From Burhinus oedicnemus (lineage: Eukaryota > Chordata > Aves > Charadriiformes > Burhinidae): DNA of 64,000 nucleotides. The first letter of the stretch is position 1; each line of letters starts with the position of its first letter. Position numbers and translations under genes: made by a program. The notes under the pieces were generated by a model. That model was not told where the DNA came from and made no database searches. It saw only the letters and a program-made list of their open reading frames with translations. The DNA lies in NCBI GenBank assembly GCA_008921705.1, contig VFFE01007640.1, positions 551,884 through 615,883 on the forward strand, in the 5' to 3' direction. Positions 14,401-26,602 of the stretch are shown piece after piece.

Positions 14401-15365
14401 GATATATTCATCTTTGCCTAAAACTAAGCAAATCTTTGGACAGCTAGTGAATTAGCACAAACAGATGTTGCTGAGAGATGTTGCGCTCCTGCTTGATTTG
14501 GCATCATGGCTCGTTGGAACTTTTTGAGCAATTCCAAAAAGATAGTCAGTGGCTGGAAGAGCATTAAAACATCTTGAACAGGAGTTCAAAACACTGGGAA
14601 CTCACAGGTATTTGTGGGATAAACTTCATGGAGAAAAAGTGTAGGACCCTTATGCCATTGTTTTCTCCTATCTCACAAAAGCCCTAGTGATACTCAGCAA
14701 GCTTCATACCCTTCTGCTAAGCAATCCATAACATTTTGAAACAGAAAACACTATGCTTACTGTGGACAAAATAAAATAATACTGACAGACAAGTATATTT
14801 GAAATCAATGTTACCACAAGATGTCACTCTAAACTTTATTTAAAGAAAGGGTTTGACTACTTTAACAAGAGATCAAAGTTACTTTTTTTCCAAGTATATT
14901 TATTTTCTTCCAAATTGTATTTACAAAACTGAAAACATAAATGAATTGCTTATAAGGAAAAAACAACTAAACAAACATAAGAAATACAGTCGACCACGCC
15001 AAAACTCACTGGTAAATCCTCAGAAGGCAGGCTGGGTATGAAACGATGAAGAGAATAAAAACAGAGCACTTTTAGACAGAGGTTAAAGAAGAAGAAGAAT
15101 GAAGGTACAGTTTTATGTTGCAGTTCAACACTGGAGATCAAAAATGATTCAACAAAAAGTAAGACGTGGGAGAAAATATCCAGTACACAATGCAACTCTG
15201 TCTCTATCCCTCTGTCTCACTGTAATTAGGTCGGATTTCTCCTGCTATCTAATTGCGATCTGTTTTGAAAGATACTCCCCCACGACAATTCCTCCTACTA
15301 CCTGCAGGTATTTGGGTTCTGGGAAGACAGTGAATCTCCTAACAAACTCCCTGCTGAAAATGAGC

Positions 15366-15524
15366 ATTCATATATATGAAGATATATATGCAAAAATATG
15401 CAATTGTATCACATATGTGTGTATATACATATATACACATATATATATACACATATATACATATATACATGTATATACACACATAACATTGTGAATATTG
15501 TGAATATAAGTAATTCGTACGTAA

Positions 15525-15555
<31 letters not shown>

Positions 15556-15556
15556 C
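15366..15556. repeat. AT/ACAT microsatellite cluster
   Basis: Imperfect (AT)n and (ATACAT)n/(ATACAC)n tracts, including tatatatatatgtatatatat at about 15525-15555. Tyr/Ile-rich open frames over this region are artefacts of the repeat. Confidence 0.95.
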
Positions 15557-15705
15557 AACACCAGAATTTTGGCAGGAGAAGGCAACAAGGGCACTCTTGA
15601 GCCACATCCCCACCTATCTGTGGTGGAGGCAGAGGACCAGCCCAGGGCATGCAGCAAGGCAGCGGCAGAGCCAGGATCTGGAGAGCGAGTTCTCCAACCG
15701 AAGCT

Positions 15706-15745
15706 GCTCTGACACCATCTGCTCTGACACCATCTGCTCTGACAT
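15706..15745. repeat. 15-bp tandem repeat, about 2.7 copies
   Basis: Unit gctctgacaccatct at 15706-15720 and 15721-15735, followed by gctctgacat at 15736-15745. Confidence 0.9.
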
Positions 15746-17307
15746 TTCCATTATCAGTAGCACATCAAAAATGATGGTGATCCCAATCCCAGCACCTCCA
15801 AGAAATATGCCTTCAAAACACTTCTTTTGCAGAAGAAAACCATCTAATTCATCTAAACCATCTAACCAGTGGGACAAAAATTAGATCTAAGAGAAAGGGA
15901 ACATTACTTTTGGCAGTGTCAGCATCTCCATTACCACAAGCACTGAAGGCTGGTGTGAAGTGTCTGACAGTTTTGACCTTGCTTTAAAACATGTGTGTTA
16001 TCAATATCATCACACAATGGCATTTGCAACGAGAAGCTCTTTTTACAGTCCTTCAAATTTAGGAAATCATCATGTAAAATTAACTTCAAAACACTGATAA
16101 GGTTGTAAAGGTAAGTCCCAAAGTTAGAAAGTGTCATAATTTAAGTATATGGTCACATACCATTTTTCTCTCTGCTCTGAGACTTTATTCAGTATACCGA
16201 ATGGGTCTGCTCTGGGGAAGGTCTCTGAGCAACCTTTGCACCATTTATCTCAGGAGCTGAAAGGCTGAGAGCCATAAGAAGATTTCTTGGAGGTTCTTTA
16301 GCTTAAGAGCATTAAATGCCACCCCAGGAATTAGATCCTACCTCTGACTCCTATAAAGATGGTCACGAAGTCACGTACACTGTATTTTTCCAAAATGACC
16401 ACCCATCGGATGATCCTTATGTTTTAAGCACCCAAAATGAGACACTGGGACAATCTTGCTGGAATACTGATACCCTCTGTTGCAGCTGGAGCCGTGGTCA
16501 GACATTAAAAGTGCTGTATGTGGTGATGTATCAGGTCAGAAGTGTCTCCAATCAGGCCTCTAAAATAAGTAGATATTTTAACCTCTATTTCTCAGGGCTT
16601 CAGTTCCACCTCTGTAGCACAGAACTACAATCATCTCATTACACAGTAGATAACGATGGGAAAGCACTGGATTAAACACTTGCACATCACCTGAGTCTTG
16701 CCCCTTCTGCGCACTGAATGGAGCAGGATTTTTGAAGGAAAACGGTTTGAGGTCAAATAAATAGAAGTATCATACTGTATATATGTACAGGAATTGAACT
16801 CAGTTTGCAGAAGGTACCTTAGTTATAGCACTGTCCCACCTCTGACCACAGACCTAATTCTCTTCTTTTCAGTGTTTTGAAATACCACACCATTTTTGTG
16901 TAACACAGCATAATGATAATTATTATAATAGCTATTTTCTGATTCTAATGCCTGGGATTTTACGCAATAGTGCCTCAATCAGCTACATCAGCAGAAATTC
17001 AAAACCACACAACTATGAGGACAAAACGGAGACAGGAAAGAACAAATGAAAGACATAAATTCAGTCATCTTTGAAAAGAGCTCGCAATTATCTCAGTGGC
17101 AGGTCAGGGTGACAGAGCCCAAACACAGTCGCAGAAAATGGACCATACGACAGAATAAACACACGATGGGAATGAACAACACAGTCTGCGGTGTTTCTTG
17201 TCAAGACATATTTTAATCCCCAACAGAGCTCCAAAGTACAGAATCATACCGGAGCAAACTACAGTAGAAGTTTGAGATAGATACGATATCCATGGTTACC
17301 TGTTACT

Positions 17308-17395
17308 ATACATATATATATATATATTCATTTATATAAGTATTATATATGTCTGTATATATATATACACAAATATATACATATATGTATATGTA
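17308..17395. repeat. AT-rich microsatellite
   Basis: Alternating purine-pyrimidine tract (tatatatatatata, tctgtatatatatatacac, atatatacatatatgtatat). Confidence 0.93.
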
Positions 17396-18621
17396 GGATT
17401 AACTAGTTTACTTTCATGCATTTTACTATTCAGTGCTCAATCCCAGTTTCACTTAAAACCCTTAAATCAGTGTTTTTCACTGACTCCTGTGACACTGGAA
17501 GAACAGGGTTAAGAAACACACTCCTGGAATTCCAGAAGAGCCACAGGAGTGGTACCAGGCAACAGATTTGGCTCATTTATAGCAGCTTTGAAAACTGTAA
17601 GGAATAACACTCTTCAAGGCTAAAATGTTTCTGTGATTTTAAAAATAACATGCAGCTTCTTAAAAAATTATATTCACTAAACAAAAATCACATCACAGTC
17701 TAGCCTAAAATGAATCTGCAGACCAAAACATTAGAGAGGGAGAACCGCTCTGCTATTCTAGAGGCAAAAATAAACATTGGGATTACTGATGGAACAGCTT
17801 GCTCCAGATTATTTTCTTTCATTTTATTAGTAGATGTACAAACTACATTAGCAAGATACAAATCCAGTCTGTCTTTATTTAACGCCAGAAAAAATCATCT
17901 ATCCCATTGTCCTTTTATATTCCCTCCTCTTGAAAAAGGAGAACACATTATTCAAAATAAAACCAGATTATCTAAATGCATCTCTTCATAATTTGTCTTT
18001 ATTTCTCATCACAAACCAATAATAAAGGGCTATCCCTATTTAATGCAAAGAGAAAGAAAAGCTTCACACTGGGACAGCAGCCACACAGCAACAGCTGCTG
18101 CAACTGCATTTTATTAATTCTAATTATACATGGAATCCATATGGCCAAGGCACACTTTAAAAAAAAAAACACTACAGGAACAAAAACAGGCTTTTATTCC
18201 TTGTTGGATATTGAAAACTAACAAGCTCAACAAATTACCACATTGCTCATATTAAAAACTCATCTTAAAAATTGTTTATTTCCAATGCATAGCTTTTTGC
18301 ATTTTGAACGAGAAAAGTCCGCAAAGCTGCTGAATTCCTTGTCTGAGATGTAAATGCCACCATTCATTGGCTAAAAGGCAGCAAACCACGAGCAGAGGGT
18401 TGCAGTGGGATTACAAGTGATTATGTATTACCCAGGTTGTACCAGTGCTGTAATCGGTTTCTTCTTGTACACAGACAGGCTGAGTCCAAACACAGACCTG
18501 GGCTGGGATTCTGAATTTTTCAGAGTCCATCAGCATTCGTATCCAGCGGTTTTCTGCAATTCTTTAAGGAAAAGGTCAACAGCAAGGCTGAGATTCCAAT
18601 CAAAATTCCCGCAAATGTAAG

Positions 18622-19277
18622 AGTTGACTGGTTGACAGTCGGCCGAATATGAGCGAGCAGTGTGCCCAGGTGGCCAAGAAAGCCAACAGCAGCCTGGCTT
18701 GTGTGGCCAGCAGGACTAGGGAAGTGATCATCCCCCTGTACTCGGCACTGGTGAGGCCACATGTCGAATACTGTGTTCAGTTTTGGGCCCCTCACTACAA
18801 GAAAGACATTGAGGTGCTGGAGCGTGTCCAGACAAGGGCAACGAAGCTGGTGACGGGTCTGGAGGACATGTCTTATGAGGAGCAGCTGAGGGAACTGGGA
18901 TTGTTTAGCCTGGAGAAAAGAAGGCTGAGGGGAGACCTTCTCACTCTCTACAACTACCTGAAAGGAGGTTGTGGAGAGGTGGGGGTCGGTCTCTTTTCCC
19001 AAGTAACAAGCAATAGGACAAGAGGAAATGACCTCAAGTTGCACCAGGGGAGGTTTAGACTGGATATTAGGAAAAATGTCTTCACTGCAAGGGTTATCAA
19101 GCATCAGAACAGGCTGCCCAGGGAAGTGGTGGAATCGCCATCCCTGGAGGTATTTAAAAGCCAGGTAGACGTGGTGCTGAGGGACATGGTTTAGTGGTGG
19201 TTTTGGCAGTGTTAGGTTGATGGTTGGACTCGATGATCTTAAAGGTCTCTTCCAACCTAGGTGATTCTATGATTCTA
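18622..19277 (+). mobile_element. CR1 LINE, 3' fragment of ORF2 plus 3' UTR
   Basis: A fairly young-looking copy with a 181-codon open frame (18649-19194) covering [48 protein letters not shown] and [14 protein letters not shown], then the 3' UTR ending in tgattctatgattct. A small internal deletion is apparent: the text jumps from AGCCTGGCTTGT straight to GTGGCCAGCAGG where relatives have extra bases. It lies antisense to DLG2 in its intron. Confidence 0.93.
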
Positions 19278-20544
19278 AGAGGTATCAGAGCTCTGCTTTT
19301 GAGTTCAGGTCTTTTCTAGTCATTCACAAACTTTTGATATTTAAATTTTTCAAACAAAAACCCATTTCGGGTACCCACACAAGATTCCCACATCTTCGCA
19401 CACACACACCTTCACTCAGGGTGGAAAATAACCAAATTACTTTAATATAATGAAGTTCTTGTGGGAGGGCTACTCACACCTCCAGGTTGGCCAGCAAGAA
19501 CAGGGAGTGCCATGCCCTGGCTCTGTTCGCTCATCTCTCACCAGTAAGGCATCGCTGCAACACCCAGTAAGTCCCAAAGGCAAAAGCAATTCTGAGATTT
19601 TCTGAGATACAGAAATATTTCGGCTCCTCACAGACGCAACTAAGAAAGACTGGGCAAACATTTCAGACCTCAGTGAAACTCCCCTCTCTGGGTATCTTCA
19701 GCCTGATTTCCCTATAGTAACATAATGTCTGTCTGTCCTTTTCCTGCATGTGCATCCATCTGCCAGCTCTCACCGACTAACTTTGAACCCTCTGCCCAAC
19801 GTCAGTGCAACTCGATAGAAGTGAAGAAGCTGCAGCTCCTCCAAAGGATCTGCAGGTACCATGGGGCGGGGAGAGTTAGAAGAGCTGGAAAGAAATTAAG
19901 ATACTGCAGGGGAAATTGCACTGCCATGGGCGCAAAAATAGCGCTGGGCCCAAATCCACAGGAAACCCGTCACGTTAGATCTGCTGTTTATTGGAACAAA
20001 TGGTTCACTCTGTGCAACCGGACTTTTGCTATAGAACCACGAGAGTTAGTACCTCAAGCTGGCCACGGTCCAGAATGCAGCTTGTAAAAAAAAAAAGATC
20101 ACACAGCTTCAAACCATCCCAAAGATCTAGCACTGCTACCTTTAGCTCTTTTGAGAGAAAGATCGAATTTGCTTACTAAGAGAATTGGACTTCAAGAATA
20201 AAAGCAGCTGCAGCTGTCTTCAGGCAAAACAAAAGCTGCCCTTGAATTTAAATTTCAGTTCTGCTGTAATTTATGCCGCAACAAAGAAAGATGCCAGTTT
20301 GGGAAAGTAGGACTCTGTGCAGAGTAATAACAGGCTTCCCCATTGTCAGAGATGTCATTTGAGCGCTTCTCAAATGTGACAGAGCACTGAAGGGTTTTTG
20401 CACATTTCTTTTGCTCCTCGACATTTGTAATAGTCAGGGAGGGTTTCAGTATTTTTAGATACGGCTATAGAAGAATCTTTATTTCTCAGTCTGGGAAGAT
20501 CTGAATATAAATCTCTGGAAGAATCATTCCAACACATGTTCCAG

Positions 20545-20605
20545 GCAGGCGAAGTCAATGGGAGTTTTTTCTATTGACTTTGTGAATGCTGGACTCAGGC
20601 CGTCG
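20545..20605. repeat. Possible ancient amniote repeat fragment (cattgaagtcaatgggagt type)
   Basis: aggcgaagtcaatgggagtt and ctattgactttgtgaatgct, then gactcaggccgtc, parallel the widespread reptilian motif gaagtcaatgggagt...ccattgacttcaatgg...ggatcaggcc. Confidence 0.4.
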
Positions 20606-23486
20606 GCAAGAGGATTGCCTAACGTCCCTGGGCCGGATGCAGGCTTGGCTGCACGGGATTAACTCCTGAGGAATTCAGTGTCATTACAGGAGGTGAAATA
20701 GCCTGACATGACCAGAAACCGGCTCACTGAGATTAAGTGTAGAGAACAATGACATACGAGATCGGTGACCTTACATTCAGGAGTGCTGTAAGTAGCTAAG
20801 CGCACCAAACACATAAGCAGGCTAAAAACATCTACCGAGAGCGAGCTTGGCAAGTACGAATAGATAACACCCAGTTGTGCTTTCCTATTGAAAACTTTCC
20901 CAGTACAGAAATTCATTTAATATCCTTTTGGTCCCCGAAACGCTGACACAGCACTAAGTGCTGAAACATGCTTCCTCCTGTGGATTTAGAAAGATTAGCG
21001 AGGGCCACCATCACCTTAGAAAGGCGATTGCCAAACACGTTCCTCATTTTGATATCCTCAACTCTAGCAGCTTTATCAGGAGCCTTGTGAAATTTGGCAT
21101 TGCCTTGTTTTCCGTGGTCCCATGAATGTCAGATCTCATGTTCGCTCAAAGGAAGAAGTACAAAAGCGGTCTTGGTGGTTGTGGAGAACAGCCTGAAAAC
21201 ATCACTGCAGTATTTCTTAAAGCCAGATCATAGAAGCAGACAATAACAACCTGCAGTATTTTATAGATTATTTTGATGCCTTTTGTGCAAATACCATAAG
21301 CTTTTTAACACTGAAGGCCAGCGCTACTGTGTATGACTAGCACTGGATTTTTGAGGTGTTGCATGATCCTGACTTTTCCTCTGACATCTATAATCGTTCT
21401 TCAACACCTACTTTGGTGCAGGCTCCATCTCCAGCCCAGGATTGTGTTGCAGGTCTCCTGCTTTTCTCACCGTTCACCCTGCTGTTCCCACATTTATCCC
21501 CCAGTCCCGACCCACCTTCTTCCCTCTAGTCTCAGATTTCCTTCTGTCACTATTTAAAGGGTTTCTCCTTAAATACAACATGCCTAAACAAGTTCATAGA
21601 ATCATAGAACTCCTTGTCTTTCCATTAATTGCCTCTACATTCTTCTTCTTTCTATACAGTCAACAACATAATTATTCTTCTCATCATTAAAGCCTACAAA
21701 TGGGCGGACTTTTTATCATTATTCTTAGTTGACATGAATGGCTACATCTACCAAAATCTTTCCCATTTTTCATTTTTAGCGTTTTCCTTTCGCGACAGGG
21801 GCATGTTTCAACATCCCATCGTTACTCCTGTGATACATTCCTCTCCAGTTTCTTTCATATCTAAACTATCCTGAAATCTAACCATCGCACGAAGTGTAAG
21901 AGGAATTTCAGTCCCACCTCACAGCCTTGTAGACACCAAAGTCAATCAAACTAAGACAAATCCATAGGACACCAAGCTCTTGACTTGCTTCATGCTTACT
22001 ATACTAAATGTTTGCATTTGTCAATGGCTAGTCTATTTTTTAATAGATATGTACACCCTAAAATAATTAAAGCAAAGGGGGACTTGCTTTGGTTCTCTTA
22101 AATGGCTGTATTTTATGTCCTCCTTATATACCCTATCTGTCCTATTGCACTCTCCAGTAACATGAAGGATCGCAAGATACAATTAGATTCCTGGTAGTTT
22201 GCACACTAATATAACACTATTGAGTTACACTGCCACTTAATTTATAGAAACTTTTAATAGAAAAATAGTATGTGATTGCAGAAGAATAATCTGACTTCCT
22301 TTTTGACTTGCTTTAAAAGACATCATTCTTTTAAAATGGATTGTTTTAACAGGGCTTATTTAAAATTGAGCCAAATGAGGTATAGAGCCTAAAAAACCCC
22401 TCTTACTAAAAACACACAGTTAAGTCTCTAAATACAGGCTGTGTCACAGATGACCAGTAAATTTCTGTAATCCTTACAGCAATTTTTAAGACAGGCAGTT
22501 TTATAACATCCACATTATTTTGCAGAAAAGTTACAATACCATTAAAAAAAAAAAAAAAAAGTGGTGATGCAGATTTTAGTTGAGAATATGCCATTTTAAA
22601 ATTCAGGCAAATTTACGCAAGCATGAGAAAAAAACATAAGATGTGGTTCCAAAGTCCTCAGAAAATACGTCATCCACTACAGATGGGTTTATCCGAATTT
22701 TAGAAAAACCTATTGGGATTAGTTTTTACCTAATACTGCATAAGATGATTACAGCTATTTGTGGCACTTTAATTCCTGCTAGAAACAAAACGATGTTTTA
22801 TAGAGATGTATCTACAAAAAAAAACCCCAAAAACCAAAACTAAAAAACCAACCCTGATATAAATCTCTTTTATCCATTCTCATTCGGCAGAACGGCCTTT
22901 TAAGCTGTAAAATCATGCACTTTTCTTAATGAAATGAAGGCTAGACAAATATATAGCAGAGGTTTTTAGAAATAAATTGTACTAAACTACGTACTGTATT
23001 ATAAAAACTGATTAAGTTTTGTAAAGAACAGAACTGCAAAAGAAAGTGTTTGGTAGTTTTGACATGTCTCTATGACTATTATTACCCTATTTTATGGTTT
23101 TCCTTTTTTATCTCTCCACAATGCCTCCAAGATGCTCCATTATGAGACAATCCCAACAAAAGAGGCCTTTGGATTTCTGCAGGTTTCATTTCCTCTTCCT
23201 TGCAGGGTTTTAAAAAAATAAATGTTCACATCAGAGCAACATGTGCTACAATTCGAGAGGACCCTGTGATTTTAATATTGTCTAGCTATGGTTGAACCTA
23301 CAAAGAGCAAAAATCCTTATGAGCTCATAATAACAACTGTACCATAACTCCTCACCATGCATAGAAGGTACAATCCTTTTGGTGAAAATAATTTGGAATT
23401 AACTTGAGTAATGTCAATATCTAAATATGAGTTCTTTCCCTTGCACGCTCCTTCTGAAGAGCTTCTCCTCCTCCCTCCTCTTAGGG

Positions 23487-23595
23487 CTGGATTTTCAAAG
23501 CATTGTGTTTGAGCCACTGGAGTGTAAATGGGACTCCAGAGACAGCAGCTCCACATGGCGCTTTGAAAATGTGCCTCTTAGCAACTAACTCAGCT
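23487..23595. repeat. Possible ancient amniote repeat (gattttcaaa...ttttgaaaat palindromic type)
   Basis: agggctggattttcaaagca followed about 80 bp later by gctttgaaaatgtgcctctt gives the inverted arrangement of an old repeat seen across reptiles (gggccagattttcaaaggt ... cttttgaaaatcccactagg). Judged by eye only. Confidence 0.4.
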
Positions 23596-26470
23596 GTAAC
23601 CAAACACAGCAACTCTAGCAAGAAGTCCAGCAATAAGAACAGCCCAAAGGGAGAAGGAGATGCGTTTGAACCCAAATTAAAATATAAAAGGACAATCCTT
23701 CAATAATCCTTCTGTAAATCACTTACAGAACTTTTACTTCCATATTTGTAGTCACTTCTTGCACGTGTAGAACATACGTATGAAAAATATTGAATACTCA
23801 TTTTTCTTATGTTACTCCCCCGTTCAAGTAGTCAACAGTTAACATTTATGAAACACATTGAAGATAAAAACAATCACGCGCACATTGAGAGCCCAAGTTC
23901 AAAGACGGCTGGTTGAATCAAATCACACAAGCATAAATTTGAGAACAAAAGGAACTAGGCAACACTAGATTCGAAAAGGGCCTCTAATTATAATTATTTT
24001 TCTTTATCTGCTCTTGTTATACTCAATTTAAGACATCCTACATATTTTCAAAGCATTTTGGAAGTTAACAAGAATTGAACACACATTAAAGGACAGGGAT
24101 GGTTACAACAGCTGAATTTATTTGAAAAGGAAGCAAATTCTACTGAAGCTGTAGGACCTACAAAAATTGAATTTGGCACATAAAATTCTGTTAACTTTAC
24201 ACCTGGTAGGAATGTGCACTTCTGCATCCAGGTTAATGATTCGGTACAAAAACCACATTTTTCATTAGTAATTACAGCCTAAATATTCAAAAGGTCAATC
24301 AATCAATTCTGAATAAAACCAATGTTTGACAGCTGTAAATGAGATCATGTTTTGGAAAGCGATGAACATTCAGACTCTGAAAATTAAGTCTAATTAAGAT
24401 TAGGCACTCAAAAATGGACACTTTCAAGGCCGTTAGACATTCTGTAAATATAAAAGACAAAGGAACATTAGCAGTACAGAACTTAAAAAGAGACCAGAAG
24501 CTCTGCCTTAGGTATTTCTTTGGGTGGTGGTCTGATTTATAGGTGAATGGAACAAACTATGATGGGAAGCTAAAACAGATGTCATGGAAGTGGGTTTTTC
24601 TGAAATACCAATTATACAAGAACCTCATTATTGATTGTGTAATAACATCATCTACCATGCTTAAAATACTGATGAGAGGTCACTCTTTTGTATTACTCCA
24701 GAATCTAGACCAACCAAATAGCAAATCAAATGTAATAATGAGAGACTTTGAACACGTCTTGTGATTTCCAAATTACTTTTATAAAAAAGAAGCATTTAAG
24801 AACAAGGAAACGACATTCAAAGGCCTACAACTTAAAATGCTATCTAAATTCCGTAACACCACACTCCTCACTCTGTTACTGTGGCAATCCAAAGATTTCA
24901 TTTATTCTTTGGATTCAACCTTAAAGTAGCTATAATCACTTTTTCATTTCTGGCATATGTAATGCAACAACAAATACTGCAGTGCAGACACACACAAAGC
25001 ACGCATGTTGTTAGGGCACTTTGAAGGATTATTTCAAAGTACTGCAGAAGTAAATGTACAGCTAATGTCACTTCTGTGACTTGTGTATTTCTTCAGCACA
25101 TACTTCTATATCCATAGTTATCTTCATAAAAATAACATAGAAACGTCCCACCTTTTTTTAATTCTTTAGTTCAAATCTATTTATAACTATTTGGTAAATA
25201 CCATTCAATTATGAATCTATTTCCTTTTTAAAAGAATACACAGCAATTAAAAATTATGTAGGGTTTATAAAATAAAGCTAATCATTTTAAAGAAGCTGTG
25301 AGAAATTACAAGTAAAATAGCATTGACATAATTACTTCCATTTGCAGGAAATGTTAGAGATTGGTAACATACATTTTTCATAAACACTACCAAAATTAGT
25401 GAAACTCTTCCCGGACCTCCATCATCTTCACAGTGATAGCACAGTATTGATGTGCTTCTACTTTTATGACATATAATCAAAATTTTTCCCTAACTGCTAC
25501 TGATTGTAGCTCTGCAATGAACACAATTGGTACTGTGGCTTCAAACAACCATAACTTGAAGGTATATGCGCTTCCACAAACATCATTTGTGTTAAGAAAT
25601 GCGCCCTTTAGACTAATTCTTCACAAAATGTACCGATGTTTGCGAAGGACTAAAGCACCAAGGGGCCAATGCAATGTGAGCAAGAGGGCAGAGGGAGGTA
25701 GAGCAAAGGTGATGCACGGTTACTGTCACCACTTCCCCAAGCACTGTACGGCACAAGGGACAACAAGGATGCTACAGCACATGGGTACATTCATGACCTT
25801 GAAAACATTATATATCATAACTTATGCGGGTATTTTATACAAAGCTCCAAAACACCAAGTGTTTCATTTTGACAAATACCATCATTTACAAGGTGAAATG
25901 GGGAACTTTCAAATAAATGGAAAAAAGACAACGATACGCCAGCACGTCTATTTGAACACTGCGATATCACATGGATGGGAACATTCTGCCAAAGCTTCAG
26001 TGTGCTCTCGAGCATTTTTCTTGACTAATTTCTGACTTTCTTTGGCTGACACTTTTCCCAAAAACATAATGCAAAAGACACAAAGACTTTAGATGCTACC
26101 TGGTGCCGGTCAAATCAATGAAACTTTGGCTATTTACCTGTGTGGAGATGGCTTCATCTTCAACTTTGCAAAAACATTTATATTCTACTCTGGTGCAGTC
26201 GTTTCCATTAAACAAAGGAAAGCAGCAAGGTTTAGGAATAACCATTCGATGCCTTATCTTGCATAAGTTTTTTGTTACTCTTTCCTTCACTATACATAAG
26301 CAAATACCTTTGAAACATCAGGATGAGTTTCGATATAGAGAACCTGGAAGGATCATCTCAACTGTTCTGTTGTAAACACAAATTAAATAGTCACCAATAA
26401 GAAAGTTACTAGGTCTGACCTAGCTCTGGCCTTCAAGAGCATACATCCAATATTAAATATTAGTACCTAC

Positions 26471-26602
26471 CTAGAAGTGCCTGAAACAAGCTGCTCTTAA
26501 AGATGCCCATCACCTTTCTGATGGCTTTTTTCAGTTGTTGCTCTTCTGGCTTCCTTAGTTTTTTACAATATTCTTCCAGCAGCACTAAAGCTCGGTCAGT
26601 AT
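26471..26602 (-). CDS. DLG2: DLG2 L27-domain exon
   Basis: A 132-bp exon on the minus strand with flanking consensus sites (acceptor ...aatttttag, donor GTAGGTAC). Its translation runs DTDRALVLLEEYCKKLRKP, EEQQLKKAIRKV, MGIFKSSLFQALL, which is the first two helices of an L27 domain. It starts and ends in phase 1, so skipping it would keep the frame. In this family the next exon begins IQEFYEV; it is not found in the window, implying another intron of more than 26 kb. Confidence 0.93.

Larger units (their letters stand above)
1..26470. other. DLG2 intron downstream of the L27 exon (partial)
   Basis: AT-rich sequence with no exon I can support on either strand. It holds CR1 copies near 1.1, 2.4, 6.2-6.85 and 18.6-19.3 kb, AT/ACAT microsatellites at 15.4-15.55 and 17.3-17.4 kb, a 46-base A run, and several short stretches that read like very old amniote repeats (for example 11085-11410, 20545-20605, 23487-23595). 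Open frames here up to 189 codons have no recognisable protein signature. Confidence 0.75.

Noticed and set aside
15339..15712. Several 80-105 codon frames rich in Tyr and Ile
   Set aside because: Translations of the AT/ACAT microsatellite in different frames.
16316..16675. 119-codon plus-strand frame
   Set aside because: Looked protein-like at first (acidic start), but lacks any known domain and part of it resembles old repeat wording.
18520..19104. 194-codon minus-strand open frame
   Set aside because: Antisense shadow of the CR1 ORF2 fragment on the plus strand.
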